64,000 nucleotides of DNA. Source: an uncultured Lachnoclostridium sp. GTDB taxonomy: Bacteria; Bacillota; Clostridia; Lachnospirales; Lachnospiraceae. The stretch's first letter is position 1. Each line of letters starts with the position of its first letter. A program made the position numbers and the translations under genes. Under the pieces are notes generated by a model. It had not been told where the DNA came from. It was given only the letters and a program-made list of their open reading frames with translations, and ran no database searches. The DNA lies in the NCBI GenBank assembly GCA_948330435.1, contig CAOJBY010000019.1:4501-68500 (forward strand), read 5' to 3'. Shown here in pieces: positions 17,010-25,002 of this stretch.

Positions 17010-18689
17010 CTAAACAACGCTCTTTCCGCCGGAGATCTTATGGAATACCAGCAGGCAGATAATGGTCGCCAGAGTCAGAATTGTGGACAGGGCAGCCGCC
17101 TGACCGTAAGCATCATTATTTACACAGTTAAAAATCGCAACCGGAATAGTCACTGTCTTTCCGGTATATAAAATCAAAGTGGCACTCAGTGTATTGATTA
17201 CACTGATTAGACTTAATACCGCTCCGGAAATGACCCCGGGAATCATCAACGGCACCGTCGTTTTAAAGAAAGTCTTCATAGGCGGTACGCTTAAGCTAAT
17301 AGACGCTTCCTCTACGGATTTGTCAATCTGGTACAAAATACCCACGCTGGAACGCATGGTGTATGGCAGTTTCCGAATAACAAAGGACAATATGATTATC
17401 CACATGCTTCCCGTCAAAACTATCGGACCCTGATTGAAAGATACCGTGAGGCAAATACCGAGAACCGCTCCCGGAATCACGTAAGGGAACATCAAAAGCA
17501 GGTCAATGAGGTTTGCCGTAAATCCCTTTCTCCTTACGATCAGATAGGAACCTAAAAGTCCCAGGAACACAATAATCGCCAGGGCAATGAAGCCATAGAG
17601 GAACGTATTGGTAATACTCTGCCCCAGCTTGTTTACCACATTTCGATAGCTGTCCAGGCTAAATCCAGGCACAAAGATTGGTCCGTTCGTTTTCAGAAAT
17701 GACTGGATGGTTACCGTAATCTGCGGGAGCACGGACAGAAAGGATACGAAAAATACCACTGCCGTCGCCAGAAGCTTTTTTGCCCTGGGAAGCTCTACTA
17801 CCTTAGGTGGCCGCAGACTGGTCATATTATAACTCTTGCTGTCCACAAAACGCTTCTGAACAAAGAGCACCGCCAGAGCAATCACAATGATAATAACGCT
17901 CAGTGCACTTGCAAAGCTGGTATCTGTTCCCACCTCATTCAAAAATTCTTTGTATATAATAACAGGAAGAGTATTGTAGCCCTCGCCAATCAGCCGGGGC
18001 GTACCGAAGTCCGCCAAAGCCGTCATGAAAACCATCAGGGCAGCGGAAAGTATGGTGGGCGTTATCACCGGGAAAGTTATCTTAAGGATTCTCTGAATTC
18101 CGGACACACCCAGATTTTCACTGGCCTCCTCCAAAGATGCATCAATACTGCCAAGAGCACCGGACACATAGAGGTATACCATGGGATACAGCTTTAAGGT
18201 AAACACCAGTACAATCCCCTTAAAGCCATAGATCTCCCCCATCTGAATCCCTACAGAAGCCAGCAGCTTGGTAATAAAGCCTGCCCGCCCAAGCAGTGTA
18301 ATCCATGCATAGGCTCCGATAAAAGGCGGAGAAAGCATGGACAGCACTACCATTACATAGATCATCCTTTTTAGATACAGATTAAACCGGGTTCCGATAT
18401 ATGCCAGGGGAACACCCAGACACGTTGCAAGAATCGTGACCACAGTACTAATCACCAGACTGTTTCTCAATGCTTCTTTATAATAACGCTTTTGAAAGAA
18501 TTTCAAATAATTTTCCAAGGTAAAGGCATTGGTCTCGCCGTTGTGGAAACTCTGAATAATCAAATTTAAAAACGGATACACAATAAACAGCAGACATACG
18601 ATCAGGATCAAAAGGCTGACAATGGTCCAAAAGTTGAATTTATCCATATGAAAGTGCTCATACAGTTTTTTCTTATTTGCTTTTTCCAT
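17010..18689 (-). CDS. Fused double-domain ABC transporter permease (FbpB-like)
   Basis: 559 residues from ATG 18689 (AAAGGAG 6 bases upstream; the ORF's earlier ATG at 18740 overlaps the ATPase gene). About 12 transmembrane helices. Two EAA loops are seen, EEASENLGVSGIQRI and EEASISLSVPPMKTF, showing two binding-protein-dependent permease domains fused in one chain. This layout is characteristic of the Fe3+/thiamine/2-aminoethylphosphonate/hexose-phosphate (Fbp/Afu) family. Partner of the ATPase 16 bases upstream. Confidence 0.92.
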   Translation of the reverse strand: MEKANKKKLYEHFHMDKFNFWTIVSLLILIVCLLFIVYPFLNLIIQSFHNGETNAFTLENYLKFFQKRYYKEALRNSLVISTVVTILATCLGVPLAYIGTRFNLYLKRMIYVMVVLSMLSPPFIGAYAWITLLGRAGFITKLLASVGIQMGEIYGFKGIVLVFTLKLYPMVYLYVSGALGSIDASLEEASENLGVSGIQRILKITFPVITPTILSAALMVFMTALADFGTPRLIGEGYNTLPVIIYKEFLNEVGTDTSFASALSVIIIVIALAVLFVQKRFVDSKSYNMTSLRPPKVVELPRAKKLLATAVVFFVSFLSVLPQITVTIQSFLKTNGPIFVPGFSLDSYRNVVNKLGQSITNTFLYGFIALAIIVFLGLLGSYLIVRRKGFTANLIDLLLMFPYVIPGAVLGICLTVSFNQGPIVLTGSMWIIILSFVIRKLPYTMRSSVGILYQIDKSVEEASISLSVPPMKTFFKTTVPLMIPGVISGAVLSLISVINTLSATLILYTGKTVTIPVAIFNCVNNDAYGQAAALSTILTLATIICLLVFHKISGGKSVV

Positions 18690-18705
18690 CTGAGACTCCT
18701 TTCCC

Positions 18706-19779
18706 TTAAACCATAAGTGATTTCTCTGTCTGTGCATCAAAAATACAGATCCTGTTTTCCATCAGGTTCAGACTGACCCGATCTCCGGCTTTTCGAACCG
18801 TATCCATGCGATCCGTATATTCATTGATTTCAATGATTTGGTTATTTTCCAGCTGAATCTCATAGTTCATAAAGTCTCCCAGGAAAGTGGCAAGTGTAAT
18901 CGTTCCCAGAAGTTCTCCCTCTTTTGGCTCATCCAAAAGAACGTATTCCGGACGAATGGAAACTTTCACCCTTCCCTCAAAGTCCTTTTTCATGGGAAGT
19001 TCAAGCTTTTTCTTCCCAAGTATGGTGACCGTCCCATCTTTTGCCGTTCCGTCCAGAAAACTGGAGGTTCCAATAAAATTGGCCACAAACATATTGGAAG
19101 GCTTTGTATATATCTCTTTCGGCTCTCCCACCTGTTCCACGGTTCCATCATGGATAACCGCAATTCGATCTGAGATAGACAGGGCCTCTTCCTGATCGTG
19201 GGTTACATAGATGGTAGTAATATTCAATTGCTTCTGGATCTTTTTGATTCCCGTACGCATGGTAACACGCAGCTTTGCATCCAGGTTGCATAAAGGCTCA
19301 TCCATAAGAAGCACATCCGGATGAATCACAATTGCACGGGCCAATGCAACTCTCTGCTGCTGTCCTCCGGAAAGCTGACTGGGCATCCGATCTTTCAGTT
19401 CGTCAATCTGCATCATCTTCATGGCTTCCATGGTGCGATCTTCCAGCTCCCGGCCTTTGATCTTCCGGGCTTTCAGGCCATAAGCCACATTATCCTTTAC
19501 CGTCATATGGGGAAAGATCGCATAATTCTGGAATACCATTCCGATGTTACGCTTATCCGCAGGAATATGGTTGATGACTTTCTCATTGAAATAAATGGCT
19601 CCCTCATCAATAGGGTTAAAGCCGGCAATCATTCGAAGCAATGTGGTTTTCCCGCAGCCCGAGGGCCCCAGGAGGGTGAAGAACTCTCCCTCATTGATAT
19701 CCAAATTGATATGATCACATGCCTTAAAGCTTCCATATACTTTTGTAGCATCTACAATTTTAACTCTCTGACTACTCAT
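18706..19779 (-). CDS. ABC transporter ATP-binding protein (FbpC/PotA-like)
   Basis: 357 residues. Walker A GPSGCGKTTLL (about residue 39), Q-loop MVFQNYAIFPH, signature LSGGQQQRVALARA, Walker B VLLMDEP and the H-loop VTHDQEEA are intact. The C-terminal third (from about residue 240) is a TOBE-type domain. Sits between the binding-protein gene and the permease gene. Its Shine-Dalgarno lies right after the structured repeat at 19795-19907, the only gap in the otherwise tight operon. Confidence 0.94.
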   Translation of the reverse strand: MSSQRVKIVDATKVYGSFKACDHINLDINEGEFFTLLGPSGCGKTTLLRMIAGFNPIDEGAIYFNEKVINHIPADKRNIGMVFQNYAIFPHMTVKDNVAYGLKARKIKGRELEDRTMEAMKMMQIDELKDRMPSQLSGGQQQRVALARAIVIHPDVLLMDEPLCNLDAKLRVTMRTGIKKIQKQLNITTIYVTHDQEEALSISDRIAVIHDGTVEQVGEPKEIYTKPSNMFVANFIGTSSFLDGTAKDGTVTILGKKKLELPMKKDFEGRVKVSIRPEYVLLDEPKEGELLGTITLATFLGDFMNYEIQLENNQIIEINEYTDRMDTVRKAGDRVSLNLMENRICIFDAQTEKSLMV

Positions 19780-19794
19780 TTTTCCTCCTATTAC

Positions 19795-19907
19795 AAGTTC
19801 CGTAATATCCCATCAATACACCCCGATCTAAATCAATTCCCAGCCGCAGATGCATGCGTCTGTAAATTGATTTGTGCATTGATGGGATATTACTGATTTA
19901 AAGTTGC
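19795..19907 (-). repeat. RBS-proximal structured repeat, copy 1 (before the ABC ATPase gene)
   Basis: Read on the minus strand: outer stem of 16 perfect pairs (complements of 19802-19817 and 19878-19893), inner stem of 9 pairs (19830-19838 with 19865-19873), and an apical CGCA/TGCG hairpin (19845-19848 with 19855-19858). AAGTTCC (19795-19801) borders it next to the Shine-Dalgarno; the far border is AAGTTGC, one base different. Near-identical core to copy 2, but a completely different outer stem. Confidence 0.85.
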
Positions 19908-19921
19908 TACGCAACAGTACT

Positions 19922-19950
19922 AAAGGGGCAGCGACAGACGCCACCCCTTC
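19922..19950 (-). terminator. GC-rich hairpin after the binding-protein gene
   Basis: AAGGGG ... CCCCTT with inner GGC/GCC pairing on the minus strand, directly after the binding-protein stop at 19966. The T-run is only TTTA, so it is probably a partial terminator or 3'-end stabiliser, a usual way to keep binding-protein mRNA in excess over ATPase and permease. Confidence 0.55.
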
Positions 19951-19965
19951 CAACCTCAAGACTTT

Positions 19966-21054
19966 TTATCTTGTGATATAATCATTCCATGTATCATTGA
20001 ACTCTTCTGTGTGGGAAGATGTCCAGTCAATATCCATTTCTACAAAGGCAATGTTCTCCCATGCTTCCATGGTGTCCGGATCTGCAACGTCCGTGCGAAC
20101 GGAACGGCGGTTCAGTGCTCCAAGCTGAGACTGCACTTCCTTACTGCTCAGATAGTCAATAAACATCTGTGCACTCTTGGGGTTCTTGCAGTCCTTAACA
20201 ATTCCGCAGCCAGAGGGACTGGAAGACGTACCCTCGCTGGGGTATACGATTGCAATGCTTGCACCTGACTCCATATATCTGAGGGCTGCTTCCTCATAGG
20301 TCAGTCCAATCAGATACTCCCCGTCGGCAACTCCCTTGTACACGCCTGAAGAAGAACTGATAACCTTGCCATCCATATTCTCAACTAACTTTTCTACAAA
20401 CTCATAACCCTCTCCGTCTGTACCGTAGGCCAGGATGATAGACATAATGCAGGCAAATGCAGAAGAGGATGATGTAGGATCTGCACATGCGATCTTTCCT
20501 TTATATTTTTCGTCCAAGAGGTCTCCCCAACTTGTGGGAGCTTCATTTTCCGGAATCAATTCCGTGTTGTAAACCATAACCATGGGGCCCATGTCAAAGC
20601 CGGTGTAGTATCCGTTGGGATCCAGAGCCTCAGGCTTTAAGCTTGCTTCCTCTGAACTGGTGTAGGGCTGAAGCAAATCCTGATTTGCCCGATATGTATC
20701 AATTACACCGCCCCACACAACGTCTGCCTGGGGATTGCCCGCCTCTGCCTTAATACGTGCGAATAGAGAAGAGGTTCCATCCTGTACCAGACTTACCTTG
20801 ATGCCTGTCTGTTCCTCAAATTCCTGAATGATAGGATCTGCCCACTCGGTAGAATTAGAGTAATACAAGGTCAGTTCTCCCGTATCGGCAAGTTCACCTG
20901 AACTTTCCGCTTCTTCCGTCCCTCCCGTCTCTTCCGGAGCCTCCGCTTCGCCGCTCTCAGCCGGTTCGGCTGCCGGTGCTTCTTTACTGCCGCAGGCAGC
21001 AAGAGAGGTCATTGCTACAACCAGTGCCATTACAATTGCTATTTTTCTTTTCAT
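19966..21054 (-). CDS. Extracellular solute-binding lipoprotein of the ABC importer
   Basis: 362 residues from ATG 21054, 8 bases after GGAGG; the ATG at 21069 overlaps that site. Signal peptide with lipobox SLAAC, Cys at about residue 20, then a low-complexity Ala/Glu/Ser linker to about residue 55. The mature domain begins TLYYSNSTEWADPIIQEF, typical of the iron/AfuA/PhnS-type binding-protein cluster. Motif ADVVWGGV lies in the first lobe. The Tyr pair used by iron-binding members cannot be recognised with confidence. Ligand unknown; see the finding on phosphate esters. Confidence 0.9.
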   Translation of the reverse strand: MKRKIAIVMALVVAMTSLAACGSKEAPAAEPAESGEAEAPEETGGTEEAESSGELADTGELTLYYSNSTEWADPIIQEFEEQTGIKVSLVQDGTSSLFARIKAEAGNPQADVVWGGVIDTYRANQDLLQPYTSSEEASLKPEALDPNGYYTGFDMGPMVMVYNTELIPENEAPTSWGDLLDEKYKGKIACADPTSSSSAFACIMSIILAYGTDGEGYEFVEKLVENMDGKVISSSSGVYKGVADGEYLIGLTYEEAALRYMESGASIAIVYPSEGTSSSPSGCGIVKDCKNPKSAQMFIDYLSSKEVQSQLGALNRRSVRTDVADPDTMEAWENIAFVEMDIDWTSSHTEEFNDTWNDYITR

Positions 21055-21097
21055 GCTTCTTCCCTCCATTTTAATTTTTTCTTATTGAACTATTAAT

Positions 21098-21112
21098 GTT
21101 CCATAAGATATA
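21098..21112. promoter_or_regulatory. Short palindrome upstream of the binding-protein gene
   Basis: GAAC-7-GTTC (approximately 21098-21112) lies about 45 bases upstream of the binding-protein start on the minus strand. It could be an operator, but the arms are only four bases. The rest of 21130-21360 is very AT-rich and shows no gene. Confidence 0.25.
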
Positions 21113-21372
21113 CTTAACCGGTTGCCCGAAGCCGCCCGGCATGTATACACTTTTCCTTTCTTTTGTACTATTTGACATATATTTTCATATCGCTTTTATT
21201 TATTATCGTCATTTTATTTATAATTTACTATTATTTTACCTCTTTTTTATGCATTTTACAGTAAGACAAAACAGCAAAAAAGTGTGGCAAAACGGCAATC
21301 CTCTTTTCAATGGAGTTTTTTGGGAAAAAATCAAATTTCTAACAAATTCCCACAAAATCCCATTGTTTTTGC

Positions 21373-21401
21373 TTGACATTTGGGCCGAGATAGGCTAGTA
21401 T
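21373..21401 (+). promoter_or_regulatory. Promoter of the cold-shock gene
   Basis: A perfect TTGACA (21373-21378), 17-nt spacer and TAGTAT (21396-21401; four of six match TATAAT). Transcription would begin near 21408, giving a leader of about 137 nt before the ATG at 21545. A weaker TTGACA at 21172 has no good -10. Confidence 0.75.
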
Positions 21402-21440
21402 AAGTGGTGCATTGAAGTATATTTTTGATGAATTTGATTC

Positions 21441-21494
21441 ACATGTTTTGTAGGTCATCATTCTATGCATGATGCTTACAAAACATGTTTTTTT
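21441..21494 (+). terminator. Intrinsic terminator inside the cold-shock gene leader (attenuator)
   Basis: ACATGTTTTGTA (21441-21452) pairs perfectly with TACAAAACATGT (21477-21488), with an inner CATCAT/ATGATG stem, and is followed by seven T. It lies between the promoter and the csp start, so transcription must pass it to reach the gene. See the finding. Confidence 0.85.
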
Positions 21495-21544
21495 ATCTCG
21501 GAGAAGATATGCGGAATAGTACTTAAATTAGGAGGTATCTTTTA

Positions 21545-21751
21545 ATGAACAAAGGTACAGTAAAATGGTTCAACGGCACAAAAGGATATGGTTTCATTAC
21601 CAACTCCGAGACTGGCGAGGACGTATTCGTACACTTCTCCGGCATTGTGGCCGAGGGATTCAAGACACTGGAAGAGGGGCAGTCCGTAACTTTTGACATC
21701 ACGGAGGGCAATCGTGGACCCCAGGCAACCAATGTAGTCGTTGTAGCTTAA
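21545..21751 (+). CDS. csp: Cold-shock protein (CspA family)
   Basis: 68 residues, the usual size of a single cold-shock domain. RNA-binding motifs RNP1 (KGYGFI) and RNP2 (VFVHFS) are intact. Binds single-stranded nucleic acid and melts RNA secondary structure, including terminators. RBS AGGAGG 9 bases before ATG. It is alone between its own promoter and terminator and has a long leader that contains a strong hairpin, as csp genes often do. Confidence 0.97.
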   Translation: MNKGTVKWFNGTKGYGFITNSETGEDVFVHFSGIVAEGFKTLEEGQSVTFDITEGNRGPQATNVVVVA

Positions 21752-21760
21752 GTTTCACAA

Positions 21761-21817
21761 AAGAAAGGGGCTGTCGGAAAAGTCGGTTGACTTATTTCCC
21801 GGCAGCCTCTTTCTTTG
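21761..21817. terminator. Bidirectional terminator between csp and the esterase gene
   Basis: AAGAAAGGGGCTG pairs (with one mismatch) with CAGCCTCTTTCTT, extended inward by CGG/CCG. A-rich on the left and T-rich on the right, it can serve both convergent genes (csp ends 21751, esterase ends 21830). Confidence 0.8.
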
Positions 21818-21829
21818 TATCATTGTTTT

Positions 21830-22708
21830 CTATTCCACCTCTATTACGGCTCCATCCTCACTTCTCGTATAGTGCCGCAGAAAATCCCAGGCAACAAAGG
21901 CTTCATTTTTATTTAATTCATGTTTCGCCCCATCAATCAATATCATCTGGCCAAAAGGAACCGTGTATCCCTCTTTATAATGATTGCTGAATGTCCAGGT
22001 CTTCCCATCAATGGTGCTCGTCTCTACCTCATCCGGCTCATATCCCCAGTACTCCGTCTTGTCAAAGTTCTTGGCCTCCCCATGCTCCAGAAGATGGTTA
22101 TACCGCATCAGGGACTCGATCCCCCATACCTCATCATCTATAACACGCTTGGCACCGGAATCCATCTCCAACGTCAGATCCTCACTGCCCTGTATAATCT
22201 GAAATGGCATCTCATAAGGGGAGCTCAGATGCTTAATGGGCATCATCCAGCTCATGCAGCTAATTGCCGCAAAAACCTGTGGGTAGTCGTTCACCAGTGC
22301 CGTAACCGCCCCTCCTCCGTTGGAAAAGCCCGTGGCGTAAATCCGCGTGGTATCCACCGGATAATTTTCTATGGCGTAATTTACCGACTCCATCAGCCGG
22401 TCCGTCTGGCTGTAGGATTCCGTGGTTTTATACTTTGGCATCAGCACCATGAAGTCCTCCTCCTGAGCCTGTTCCCACCATCCTGCCGCTTTCACTTTAT
22501 CCTCGGCATTCCGCCCCGGTGAACAAAGCATCAGCACCAGTGGCCGTTCCTGATCCGGTGTATCCTCCATGGAATCCGGCAGGTAGATCCAGCCGGTCTC
22601 TCCACTCTCTGTGGTATATTCTACTTCTTTCATACCCTCATCCCTTTTTCCGGAGCACCCGGAAAGCAGCAATGTAATGATTACAACGATACCTACGAAC
22701 CGTTTCAT
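21830..22708 (-). CDS. Lipoprotein esterase (alpha/beta hydrolase, PHB-depolymerase-like)
   Basis: 292 residues. Signal peptide with lipobox LLSGC (Cys about 18), so it is anchored outside the membrane. Alpha/beta hydrolase features: an early strand RPLVLMLCSPG, the nucleophile elbow GFSNGGG (Ser about residue 148), a candidate acid in the GSEDLTL segment and a C-terminal catalytic His in DGAKHELN. The pattern resembles the Esterase_PHB/feruloyl esterase group. Substrate not predictable. Ends convergently with csp. Confidence 0.82.
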   Translation of the reverse strand: MKRFVGIVVIITLLLSGCSGKRDEGMKEVEYTTESGETGWIYLPDSMEDTPDQERPLVLMLCSPGRNAEDKVKAAGWWEQAQEEDFMVLMPKYKTTESYSQTDRLMESVNYAIENYPVDTTRIYATGFSNGGGAVTALVNDYPQVFAAISCMSWMMPIKHLSSPYEMPFQIIQGSEDLTLEMDSGAKRVIDDEVWGIESLMRYNHLLEHGEAKNFDKTEYWGYEPDEVETSTIDGKTWTFSNHYKEGYTVPFGQMILIDGAKHELNKNEAFVAWDFLRHYTRSEDGAVIEVE

Positions 22709-22737
22709 TCGTATCCTTACCCCTTTCTCAAAACATC

Positions 22738-23526
22738 TTATTCTTCTCTTTCCCCATCATCCTTTGGCGTTTCTCCCGCCAGCTTCAACAGATTCTCTAT
22801 CTCCTCCACCGGCATATCCATATACATAGCCAGTTCATCCACGGAAACCTTTCGCTCCAGTTCATCTGTTAGCTTCCTGATCTCATCCCTCAGATGATTC
22901 AGGCGATCCACCAAAAGACTTCCGGCCTCTTTCTCCGTATGGTCATCCTCCACCGCCTGGGACATTGTGCGGCAAATCTCCTGGCGAAGATATTCCAAAG
23001 GCGTACTCTTTGGCGGACGCATTCCCAGGGTCTCCAGTGCCAGCATCAATCCGATATTCCCCTCCTGGACCAGATCTCCAAGGGAAAGCTCCTGCCCCCG
23101 AAAATCATGTGCAAGCCGCAAAACCTCCGGCAGCATCTGTTCCGTAAGCTTCGCTTTCGTCAGTTCATCACCCGTCTCCTCCACCTGACGGCACAGGGCC
23201 AGAAGCTCCTGCTCCTCCAAAAGTTCCAAACACGCAAGTTCTGCCTGATAATTTTTCAGAAAATGTCTTTCTTCTTCTGACAAGGGCTGCTTTTCCTGCT
23301 GCTGCTTTTCCTGCTGCTTTTTTTCTTCCTCTTCTTTTGCGGGCACATAACCAGCCACAACTATCTGGCGGGAAGCCAGATAAGCAAAAATCAACTCATA
23401 CTGCTCCTCTGACAATTCCATCGCAGAAAAAAATTCCCGCACCTGATCCCCCGTCAGGCGATTCCCGTTTTTCCCGGCCAGTTCTCCAAGCTCCGTCAGT
23501 CTATTCTGAAATTCCTCTCGATTCAT
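22738..23526 (-). CDS. Sigma-70-like protein lacking region 4
   Basis: 262 residues from ATG 23526 (AAAGGAGG upstream). The N-terminal part (about 1-55) resembles a sigma region 1.1-like helical domain; a Gln/Glu/Lys-rich linker follows (about 60-80). A core-binding region 2 motif is recognisable (DLVQEGNIGLMLALET, about residue 150), as is a region-3-like helix-turn-helix (KVSVDELAMYMDMPVEEIENLL) at the C-terminus. The aromatic -10 melting/recognition motif (FxTYAxWWIRQAI) is replaced by STPLEYLRQEICRTM, and there is no region 4. It is likely to bind core polymerase but not a classical promoter. Function unknown. Confidence 0.75.
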   Translation of the reverse strand: MNREEFQNRLTELGELAGKNGNRLTGDQVREFFSAMELSEEQYELIFAYLASRQIVVAGYVPAKEEEEKKQQEKQQQEKQPLSEEERHFLKNYQAELACLELLEEQELLALCRQVEETGDELTKAKLTEQMLPEVLRLAHDFRGQELSLGDLVQEGNIGLMLALETLGMRPPKSTPLEYLRQEICRTMSQAVEDDHTEKEAGSLLVDRLNHLRDEIRKLTDELERKVSVDELAMYMDMPVEEIENLLKLAGETPKDDGEREE

Positions 23527-23614
23527 AGCCCCTCCTTTGACCTGCATGTCTGGCCAACGTCTTTTTTTAGTATACTTAAAATTATGCCCATTTGAACATA
23601 ATCCCTGATTGTTC

Positions 23615-24967
23615 TCAGCACGTCATTAATGCCACATTCTCAATCCCGGCTGTTTGAGGGAACATATCCACAGGCTGTACCTCTTTCAGCTCATAGCCGC
23701 CCTCGCACAGAATCTTCAGATCCCGGGCCAGCGTAGCCGAGTCACAGCTCACATAGACAATGCGTTTCGGTGCCATGGAAAGCATCGTGTCAAGGCAGGC
23801 CCTGTCACAGCCCTTTCTCGGCGGATCCACCACAATCACATCCGCCCTGATTCCTTTTTCCCGATACATCCCCGGCAGTATCTCTTCCGCCTTTCCCTCG
23901 TAGAACTCTACATTGGAAATGCCGTTAATCTCCGCATTCTTCCTGGCATCCTCTATGGCTTCCGGAACCACCTCCACCCCATAGACCTTTCCCGCTTTCT
24001 GTGCCAGAAATAAGGAAATCGTCCCAATGCCGCAATACAGGTCCCAGACAGTCTCCGTTCCCGTAAGCCCCGCATAGTTTAAAGCCGTCTCATAAAGCTT
24101 CCTGGTCTGTACCGGATTCACCTGATAAAACGACAGTGGAGAGATCCGATACCAAATGCTTCCGATTCGATCTGTAATAAACGTCTCTCCCCGAACGGGC
24201 AGAAGCTTTTCCCCCATAATCACATTGGTGTTCTTCCGGTTCACATTCAGGGTCAGACTGGTCATCCCCGGAATAGCAAATAACCTGTCTGCCAGTCGCT
24301 CTATCCCCGGAAAACGCTCCCCGTTGAGCACAAGACAGACCATCAGTTCTCCGGTGGCAAAGCCCTTGCGTATCAGTACATGCCGCAAAAGCCCCTCTCC
24401 GGACACCTCATCATAGGGCGAGATTCCCTCTTTTTCCATAAATTCCAGGATAATTTTCAGAATCTCCCGATTCTCCGACACCCCCAGAACACAGTCCGTA
24501 TTCGGAATAATGCTGTGGGTCCTGCTTGCATAAAACCCGGTTACGACTCTTCCCTCACGATCCCGTCCAATCGGAAATTGTGCCTTATTCCGATAATGAA
24601 AAGGCTCCTCCATTCCAATCACAGGAAGCAATGGAGGATTGGCAAAGCCCCCTATGCGAATCAATTGATTCCGAACCTTTTCTTCCTTATATTCCAATTG
24701 CTTTTCATAGGAAAGGGCCTGTATCTGGCAGCCGCCGCATGACCGGTGAAGAGGGCATGCCGGCTCCCTGCGGTCCGAAGAAGCTTTAATAAGCTTCATC
24801 ATTCGTGCATAGCCGTAAGTCTTCTTCACTTTCAGCACTTTCGCTTCAATCACGTCCCCCGGAAACGCGTCCTTAACAAACAATGGAAAGCCATCGACCT
24901 TTCCGATGCCCTCCCCCTCGTTTCCCATTCCCTCTATTGTCAGTGTAAGCAAATCATTCTTATTCAC
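23615..24967 (-). CDS. rlmD: 23S rRNA (uracil-5-)-methyltransferase, RlmD/RlmCD type
   Basis: 450 residues from a GTG start (24965-24967) with GGAG upstream. N-terminal TRAM domain (about 5-60), a 4Fe-4S cysteine cluster beginning CPLHRSCGGC (about 73-82), then a SAM-binding domain with WDLYCGIGTISLFLAQ, the catalytic-site DPPRKGC motif and the nucleophile cysteine in YVSCDSATLARD. Methylates uridines in 23S rRNA. Precedes yhaM's neighbour group on the same strand. Confidence 0.94.
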   Translation of the reverse strand: MNKNDLLTLTIEGMGNEGEGIGKVDGFPLFVKDAFPGDVIEAKVLKVKKTYGYARMMKLIKASSDRREPACPLHRSCGGCQIQALSYEKQLEYKEEKVRNQLIRIGGFANPPLLPVIGMEEPFHYRNKAQFPIGRDREGRVVTGFYASRTHSIIPNTDCVLGVSENREILKIILEFMEKEGISPYDEVSGEGLLRHVLIRKGFATGELMVCLVLNGERFPGIERLADRLFAIPGMTSLTLNVNRKNTNVIMGEKLLPVRGETFITDRIGSIWYRISPLSFYQVNPVQTRKLYETALNYAGLTGTETVWDLYCGIGTISLFLAQKAGKVYGVEVVPEAIEDARKNAEINGISNVEFYEGKAEEILPGMYREKGIRADVIVVDPPRKGCDRACLDTMLSMAPKRIVYVSCDSATLARDLKILCEGGYELKEVQPVDMFPQTAGIENVALMTC

Positions 24968-25002
24968 ATTCCACTCCCATTCTCTCCCACCTAATCCTCC
25001 AT

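Noticed and set aside
15914..21054. Iron (Fe3+) transporter label for the ABC system
   Set aside because: The fold class is shared by iron, thiamine, phosphonate and sugar-phosphate systems; the neighbours here (sensor pair, phosphatase) do not support iron, and the ligand site cannot be read from the sequence.
21096..21398. 100-codon open frame in the AT-rich gap before csp
   Set aside because: Phe/Tyr/Leu-rich low-complexity product, no RBS, and it crosses the csp promoter; kept as noncoding.
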